A DNA stretch of 32,976 bases from Deltaproteobacteria bacterium. Its GTDB lineage: Bacteria; Desulfobacterota; Syntrophia; Syntrophales; UBA8958. Below the pieces are notes generated by a model that did not search any database, was not told the origin of the DNA, and worked only from the letters and a program-made list of their open reading frames with translations. Each line of letters opens with the position of its first letter. Within the stretch, counting starts at the first letter, position 1. The position numbers and the translations under genes were made by a program. The stretch covers positions 1 through 32,976 of the forward strand of contig JAKQIZ010000011.1 of NCBI GenBank assembly GCA_029561465.1. Reading direction: 5' to 3'. This document shows, piece after piece, positions 27,544 to 32,976 of the stretch.

Positions 27544-28260
27544 TTGCGGTCCCTCTTCGTGATGTCGTCCCTGAATTTCAGGAGAATGCAGAATCTGGGT
27601 TTTGCCTATGCCATTTTACCCCTGACCCGCAACATGGATGAAAACAAGGAAAGGATCGTGGCCTTTCTTCAGCGCCAGCTCGAATACTTCAACACCCATC
27701 CCTATCTATCCGGCGCCGTCCTTGGCGCAACGATAAGACTGGCGGAAGAAGAAGACGCCGTTGCCCCCACCGATCAAACCGCGACAACGAAACTGAAAAA
27801 ATCCCTTATGGGTCCCTATGCCGCCATCGGCGACAATTTCTTCTGGGGGAGTCTCCGACCCCTGGCCGGAATCATCGCGGCGATTCTCGCTTATGAGGGG
27901 TTTATCTGGGCGCCGTTCGTTTTTCTTCTGATCTTCGATCCCCTGCATTTATGGATCCGTTGGCAAGGATTTCTTGAAGGCTACCGCCAAGGATGGCGGG
28001 GGATCGCTTATATCCAGTCCTGGAAACTGCCGCTGCTGGCTCATTACCTGCGCTGGGTTTCCCTGATCATCCTTGGGGTGATGACCGGGTTGCTTACCGC
28101 GGACATACACCTTTTTCCGGGACAGTTTTGGCTGCGGCAGGGACTGAATATTGCCGTGCTGGCAGCGGTACTGCTGTTTTATATTGCCGTACGCCGGGGA
28201 TTGTCGCCGCTACTGATCTTTTACGTGCTGACCGCCGTTTGTTTGGTGGTGATGATTTGA
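27544..28260 (+). CDS. PTS mannose/fructose/sorbose-type EIID component; N-terminus may be frameshifted at a T8 run
   Basis: LRSLFVMSSLNFRRMQNLGFAYAILPL, YFNTHPYLSGAVLGATIRLAEE, LMGPYAAIGDNFFWGSLRPLAGIIAA. Confidence 0.85.
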   Translation: MRSLFVMSSLNFRRMQNLGFAYAILPLTRNMDENKERIVAFLQRQLEYFNTHPYLSGAVLGATIRLAEEEDAVAPTDQTATTKLKKSLMGPYAAIGDNFFWGSLRPLAGIIAAILAYEGFIWAPFVFLLIFDPLHLWIRWQGFLEGYRQGWRGIAYIQSWKLPLLAHYLRWVSLIILGVMTGLLTADIHLFPGQFWLRQGLNIAVLAAVLLFYIAVRRGLSPLLIFYVLTAVCLVVMI

Positions 28261-28261
28261 T

Positions 28262-28531
28262 ATGCAGGAGATAAGGACCTTCGAGGTAAAGAACAAGCTG
28301 GGAATCCATGCCCGGGTGGCGGCAAAGCTGGTAGAGGAGGCCAGAAGATACAAGGCGAGAATATTCTTTGAATATGAAGGACAAGAGGTCAACGGCAAGA
28401 GCCTCCTCGGCATTCTGACTTTGGCGTGTGGATCGGGAGGCAGAATGACGGTCAAGGTAGAGGGCAGCGATGCCGCCAAGGCGCTGTCTGCTCTGGAGCG
28501 ACTGTTTGCCGATAAATTCGGAGAGGATTAG
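28262..28531 (+). CDS. ptsH: Phosphocarrier protein HPr
   Basis: NKLGIHARVAAKLVEEA (active-site His) and EVNGKSLLGILTLACGSG (Ser46 region). Confidence 0.92.
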   Translation: MQEIRTFEVKNKLGIHARVAAKLVEEARRYKARIFFEYEGQEVNGKSLLGILTLACGSGGRMTVKVEGSDAAKALSALERLFADKFGED

Positions 28532-28549
28532 CAAAAGGTAACAATAGTT

Positions 28550-30331
28550 ATGCCTGTAGAAAAGAACAAAAAAACTATGGTGCTCAAAGGAATCGGTGTA
28601 TCACCTGGGGTGGTGACGGGACGGGCTTACCTTTTCGATCGCCTCGATGCCCAGATTTCCTTTTACAAACTCAACAAGGCAGGCCTGATAACAAAGGAAA
28701 TCAGGCGTTTCCGGGAAGCATTGCGGGCCTCGGAGCGGCAGTTGAAGGAAATCAAGAGTAAACTGACAGAGGTAGCGGGCCTGGAACCGATCTATATTAT
28801 GGATGTCCATATTATGATCCTCAAAGACAGATCATTTGTCGCCAACGTGGTCCAGCGAATTCGTGAAATGTCTGTAAACGCGGAATGGGCCGTTCGTTTG
28901 ACCATTGATAAATACCGCGACATATTTGAGAAAATGGACGATGAATACCTGCGGGACCGCTTCAACGATATCCGTTATGTCGGGCAGATGATCCTCCGCA
29001 ATCTTGCCGGACGGCGCCAGGAAACGATCTCCCCCCTAGGTGAAGGGGTGATCGTTATCGCCACGGATTTGTCACCTGCAGATACCGCCCAGATGATGAT
29101 CGACAAGGTGCTGGCTTTTGCTACCGACATGGGAAGTAAGACCTCCCATACGGCCATTGTGGCCCGATCCATAGCCATCCCGGCGGTTGTGGGACTGGAG
29201 AGGGTAACCAGACAGGTCCGGACGAACGATCTCATCATCATCGACGGCACCGCCGGTCTGGTCATCGTCAATCCCGATCCGGAGCTCCTGCACCGCTACG
29301 AGGAGAAAAAGCACCATTACCAGACGGTTCGGGAAGAAGCGCTTAAATATGCAAAATTTCCGGCTGTTACCAGAGACCGTTGCCGGATCCAGATCGCCGG
29401 CAATATAGAGTTCATCGAAGAAATTCCCTCCGCCGTCGCCCACGGAGCCGAGGGAATCGGACTGTATCGTACCGAGTTCATATACATCAACCGGGAAGAG
29501 CTGCCGACGGAGGAGGACCACTTCCTCAATTATCGCCGGGTCATCGGTGTAGAGGGGCTGGAATGGGCAACCATCCGCACCTTCGATCTGGGTGGCGACA
29601 AGTTCTTTTCCGACCCGAAACTGGCCAAGGAAATGAATCCCCAGATGGGGCTCCGGGCCATTCGTTTCTGCCTAAAGGAAATCAATCTGTTCAAGGTGCA
29701 GCTCCGGGCGATCCTCCGGGCCAGCGCCTTCGGGAAGGCAAAGATCCTCTTCCCCATGATTTCGGGCATCGAAGAAATACGTGCCGCGAAGAAGATCCTC
29801 GGAGAGGTCCGTGATGATCTGAAACAACAAGGAATCTCGGTGGGCGAGGATATCGAGATCGGTGTCATGATCGAGGTGCCATCGGCGGTCATCATCGCCG
29901 AGGAACTGGCCAAGGAAGTCGATTTTTTCAGTATCGGCACCAACGATCTGATTCAGTACGTCCTGGCCATCGACCGGATCAACGACCGGGTTACCTATCT
30001 CTATGAACCCCTCCACCCCGCCGTCCTCAGGATGATCAGAAAAGTGGTGGAAATAGGCCACCGGGCCGGCATTCATGTGGCCATGTGTGGGGAAATGGCC
30101 GGAGACCCCACATATGCGATGATCCTGCTGGCCATGGAAATAGACGAACTGAGCATGAATCCCCTGGCCATTCCCAAGGTAAAGGAAATCATCAGGGAAA
30201 CGACCCTGAAAGAAGCGCGACAGCTCATGAGAAGGGTAATGAAAATGGCCTCGGCGGTGGAAATTCGGGAACATGTGGAAAAGACCATGCGGGAAAAATT
30301 TTCCGGTCTTTTGGCCGGTAACGGATCTTAG
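28550..30331 (+). CDS. ptsI: Phosphoenolpyruvate-protein phosphotransferase (PTS enzyme I)
   Basis: TDMGSKTSHTAIVARSIAIPAVVG active site, GIGLYRTEFIYI, FSIGTNDLIQYVLAIDR, VAMCGEMAGDP. Confidence 0.96.
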   Translation: MPVEKNKKTMVLKGIGVSPGVVTGRAYLFDRLDAQISFYKLNKAGLITKEIRRFREALRASERQLKEIKSKLTEVAGLEPIYIMDVHIMILKDRSFVANVVQRIREMSVNAEWAVRLTIDKYRDIFEKMDDEYLRDRFNDIRYVGQMILRNLAGRRQETISPLGEGVIVIATDLSPADTAQMMIDKVLAFATDMGSKTSHTAIVARSIAIPAVVGLERVTRQVRTNDLIIIDGTAGLVIVNPDPELLHRYEEKKHHYQTVREEALKYAKFPAVTRDRCRIQIAGNIEFIEEIPSAVAHGAEGIGLYRTEFIYINREELPTEEDHFLNYRRVIGVEGLEWATIRTFDLGGDKFFSDPKLAKEMNPQMGLRAIRFCLKEINLFKVQLRAILRASAFGKAKILFPMISGIEEIRAAKKILGEVRDDLKQQGISVGEDIEIGVMIEVPSAVIIAEELAKEVDFFSIGTNDLIQYVLAIDRINDRVTYLYEPLHPAVLRMIRKVVEIGHRAGIHVAMCGEMAGDPTYAMILLAMEIDELSMNPLAIPKVKEIIRETTLKEARQLMRRVMKMASAVEIREHVEKTMREKFSGLLAGNGS

Positions 30332-30349
30332 GAGCACAGGTGGCCATCC

Positions 30350-32976
30350 ATGACGACTTTGATAGGCAAGATAACCGGCTGGTTCCGGGACAGCCGCCAT
30401 TACCGGCCGGAAAGTCTGTACGAAGAAACCAATTTCCTTTTGGACTGGCTGGTCCGGAAGGCCCTGTGGAAGATCTCTTTTGATACGGAGGTTGCCGAGA
30501 ATCTGAGAAAACTCGGCAATGAAGGTCTGGTGGTTTATGCCCTGAAGGACCGGAGCCAGCTCAACAGCCTCATCCTCTGGGATCTGGCCCGGCGGAAAGG
30601 GATACCCATGCCGGTACACAGCCATGACGTAAACATGACGTTATGGCAGCCCTTTTCCGCCTCCCTGCGCGTTATCGCCTCGGCTTGGAGTCGTATTTTC
30701 TTCCGCCGTCGGGGTGAGGGAGACGGCAACGGCTTCCTGGCCGTAAGGAATCATCTGGCTGCTGGTCGGGCCCTGATCATTCATTTAGGGGGATCGGAAT
30801 TCTTCGAGAATAAAAGAGTCAACGATGTCCTGAACGGTCTCCGGGAGGCACAGGAAGCTCTCGATCGGCCGCTGTATATCATACCAGTGCTGGTTACCTA
30901 CGGACGGAGACGGGAGAAAGAAAAGGAGAGCATCCTCAACATCCTCTTCGGCCAGACGGACAACACAATGTTCCTCCAGCGACTGGTCTCATTTCTCCGC
31001 TTTGCCGGCAAGATATACGTCATGCCCACGGAGCCGGTGGAGATAGCAAGATTTTGCCGGGAAAACACCGAGCAGCTCCGGGGGGAAGCGGTCTATAGTC
31101 TGCGCAGTGAACTGCTCAGCCGCATCGATGAGGAGAAGTCGGCGCTGATTGGACCTTTTCTCAAGTCCCGCCAGGAGCATATCGGCATGGTGCTAAAGGA
31201 ATCGGATCTCATCGGCTTCATGGAAAGAGAGGCCGCTGCTGGCAAGAAGGACTATGCCACCGTCGTGAAGGAAGCCAAAAAATACCTCAACGAGATCGCC
31301 GCGGATTACCAGGAGGCGTATATCGAGGTGTGGGACCGGGTACTTTCATGGCTATGGAACAACATCTATGACGGCGTGGTTGTGGACCTGGAGGGCATGG
31401 CCAGGATCCGCAATGTTTCGAAAAAGATGCCCTTCGTCATCATTCCCTGCCACCGAAGTCACATCGATTATTTACTTTTATCTTATGTCTTTTACCAGCA
31501 TCGCATCCAACTGCCCTTAATTGCCGCCGGCACCAATATGGCCTTCGGCCCTTTCGGTTATCTCTTCCGCAAGTCCGGGGCGTTCTTTCTTAGGCGGAGC
31601 TTTCGTGGCAACGCCCTGTACGGGGAGGTCTTCGCAAAATATCTGGAGGTGCTCATCCGGGAAGGACTGCCCATTGAATTTTTCATCGAGGGAGGGCGGA
31701 GCCGCACCGGCAAGATGGTGATGCCGAAATACGGGCTGCTGTCCATGATCATTCAGGCCTTCCAGAGGCATGCGGCGGAGGATCTGGCAGCCATTCCCGT
31801 CTATATTGGCTATGACCGGGTGATCGAAGAGAAATCATACCTCAAGGAGCTGAGCGGGGTGCCCAAGGAGCGGGAAAAGACCACGGATGTCATCAAGAGT
31901 TCACGAATCCTTCGTAAACGGTATGGCAGCGTCTATGTGAATATCGGCGCGCCAATATATCTGCAGGCTTTCCTTGCGGCTCAGGACAAGAGCTTTGCCG
32001 AGATGGACGTGGAGGAGCGTCAGAGCCTCTATCGGAAGATGGGGTATGAAATCGCCCTGGCCATAAACAAGGTTTCCGTGGTCACGCCCTTCGCTCTGAT
32101 CTCGGCGGGGCTACTGTCCCATGACCGCCGCGGGATCAGCCACGACGAATTGATGGCGATCCTCAAGGAGTTTTACGAATATCTGATCCATATGAAGGTC
32201 AGCCTAGCGGCCACCTTCGTCCGCCGCGACAAGGCCATCAACGACGCCCTCCTGTTGTTCGATCAATCAGGACTGATTTCGCGACTTGGGGAAGAGGAGG
32301 GAGAGGAACCGGAACTGGAAGAAATTGTTTACAGCCTCGACGACGACAAACGTCTCAACCTGGAATACTACAAAAACAACATCTTGCATTTCTTCCTCCC
32401 CATCAGCTTCGTCGCCAGCTCCATGCTGGCTTATCCCCAGGACCATATCCCCCTGGGACTGATCCTGGATGATTACAGATTCTTAAAACGTTTGTTCTGG
32501 AACGAGTTTATCTTCGACACGGAGCAGGAGGACGGCGGCGAGGTCAACAACGCCCTGGCGTATCTCCTGGATCGGGAAATGATCGCAATCCGGGGACCGG
32601 AAGAGGGCGCTGAGGCCTGCTTCGAGGTGAAGGGGAAAGGGCGGACCAACCTCCGTCCCTTTGCGGGACTGATCGAAAATTACATCCAGTCCTACTGGAT
32701 CGTCGTCCGGGCGTGCGCCTACCTCCGAAAAGGACCCCGCTCCGAGCGGGAGTGGCTGAAAGGCATCCACAAACTGGGGGCGATTATGTTCCGTAAGGGT
32801 GAGATCCGCCGGGCGGAAGCGCTATCCGAGGCCAACTACGGGAATGCCTTGATCGCCCTGCAGGAGGAGGGGATTCTTGCAGTTTCGGAAAACACGGAGA
32901 AGAAAGACCGTAGGGACAGAAGAATATTCTCCCTGACAAACGACCGGCGGGCCCACGAAAACTTGCGCCGGCGTCT
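30350..32976 (+). CDS. plsB: Glycerol-3-phosphate acyltransferase PlsB-like, 3'-truncated by the window
   Basis: My translation of the open + frame from ATG 30350, which lacks a stop and so is absent from the ORF track: MTTLIGKITGWFRDSRHYRPE..., PCHRSHIDYLLLSYVFY, GAFFLRRSFRGNALYGEVF, EFFIEGGRSRTGK, AIPVYIGYDRVIEE. Confidence 0.92.
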   Translation, partial: MTTLIGKITGWFRDSRHYRPESLYEETNFLLDWLVRKALWKISFDTEVAENLRKLGNEGLVVYALKDRSQLNSLILWDLARRKGIPMPVHSHDVNMTLWQPFSASLRVIASAWSRIFFRRRGEGDGNGFLAVRNHLAAGRALIIHLGGSEFFENKRVNDVLNGLREAQEALDRPLYIIPVLVTYGRRREKEKESILNILFGQTDNTMFLQRLVSFLRFAGKIYVMPTEPVEIARFCRENTEQLRGEAVYSLRSELLSRIDEEKSALIGPFLKSRQEHIGMVLKESDLIGFMEREAAAGKKDYATVVKEAKKYLNEIAADYQEAYIEVWDRVLSWLWNNIYDGVVVDLEGMARIRNVSKKMPFVIIPCHRSHIDYLLLSYVFYQHRIQLPLIAAGTNMAFGPFGYLFRKSGAFFLRRSFRGNALYGEVFAKYLEVLIREGLPIEFFIEGGRSRTGKMVMPKYGLLSMIIQAFQRHAAEDLAAIPVYIGYDRVIEEKSYLKELSGVPKEREKTTDVIKSSRILRKRYGSVYVNIGAPIYLQAFLAAQDKSFAEMDVEERQSLYRKMGYEIALAINKVSVVTPFALISAGLLSHDRRGISHDELMAILKEFYEYLIHMKVSLAATFVRRDKAINDALLLFDQSGLISRLGEEEGEEPELEEIVYSLDDDKRLNLEYYKNNILHFFLPISFVASSMLAYPQDHIPLGLILDDYRFLKRLFWNEFIFDTEQEDGGEVNNALAYLLDREMIAIRGPEEGAEACFEVKGKGRTNLRPFAGLIENYIQSYWIVVRACAYLRKGPRSEREWLKGIHKLGAIMFRKGEIRRAEALSEANYGNALIALQEEGILAVSENTEKKDRRDRRIFSLTNDRRAHENLRRR

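Noticed and set aside
29672-30625. 317-aa minus ORF over ptsI and plsB
   Set aside because: Shadow ORF; His/Phe-rich antisense composition without motifs, and spans the boundary of two clear genes.

Overview
The window looks like ordinary chromosomal sequence from a GC-moderate Desulfobacterota-type ('deltaproteobacterial', possibly Syntrophaceae-like) genome. The taxonomy is an inference from gene content only. It is mostly housekeeping: 5'-truncated bifunctional rel/spoT, N-acetylmuramoyl-L-alanine amidase, rdgB, tRNA-Pro, a crotonase, dprA-topA-trmFO (minus strand), a secreted DUF5648-like protein, a four-tRNA cluster (Arg-His-Arg-Lys), rnhA, a uxs-lhgO-ugd UDP-xylose-type operon (minus strand), rsmI, a small gene-lipoprotein-FecR-pgsA run, tRNA-Val followed by thrS-infC-rpmI-rplT-pheS-pheT-ihfA-merR, a PxxKW-type Cys-rich protein (minus strand), a PTS EIID-HPr-EI operon, and a 3'-truncated plsB. 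I see no CRISPR array, transposase, prophage or recognisable defence system, and no clear new multi-gene system. The items most worth a second look are: (i) an apparent T8-homopolymer frameshift at the start of the orphan PTS EIID gene; (ii) a possible structured RNA between merR and the PxxKW gene; (iii) a hairpin-rich leader upstream of rnhA; (iv) a strong intrinsic terminator embedded antisense in the trmFO coding end; (v) a eukaryote-like UDP-glucose dehydrogenase next to uxs, with a translationally coupled FAD oxidoreductase between them; (vi) an AUC start codon for infC; and (vii) a perfect 14-bp hairpin upstream of uxs.
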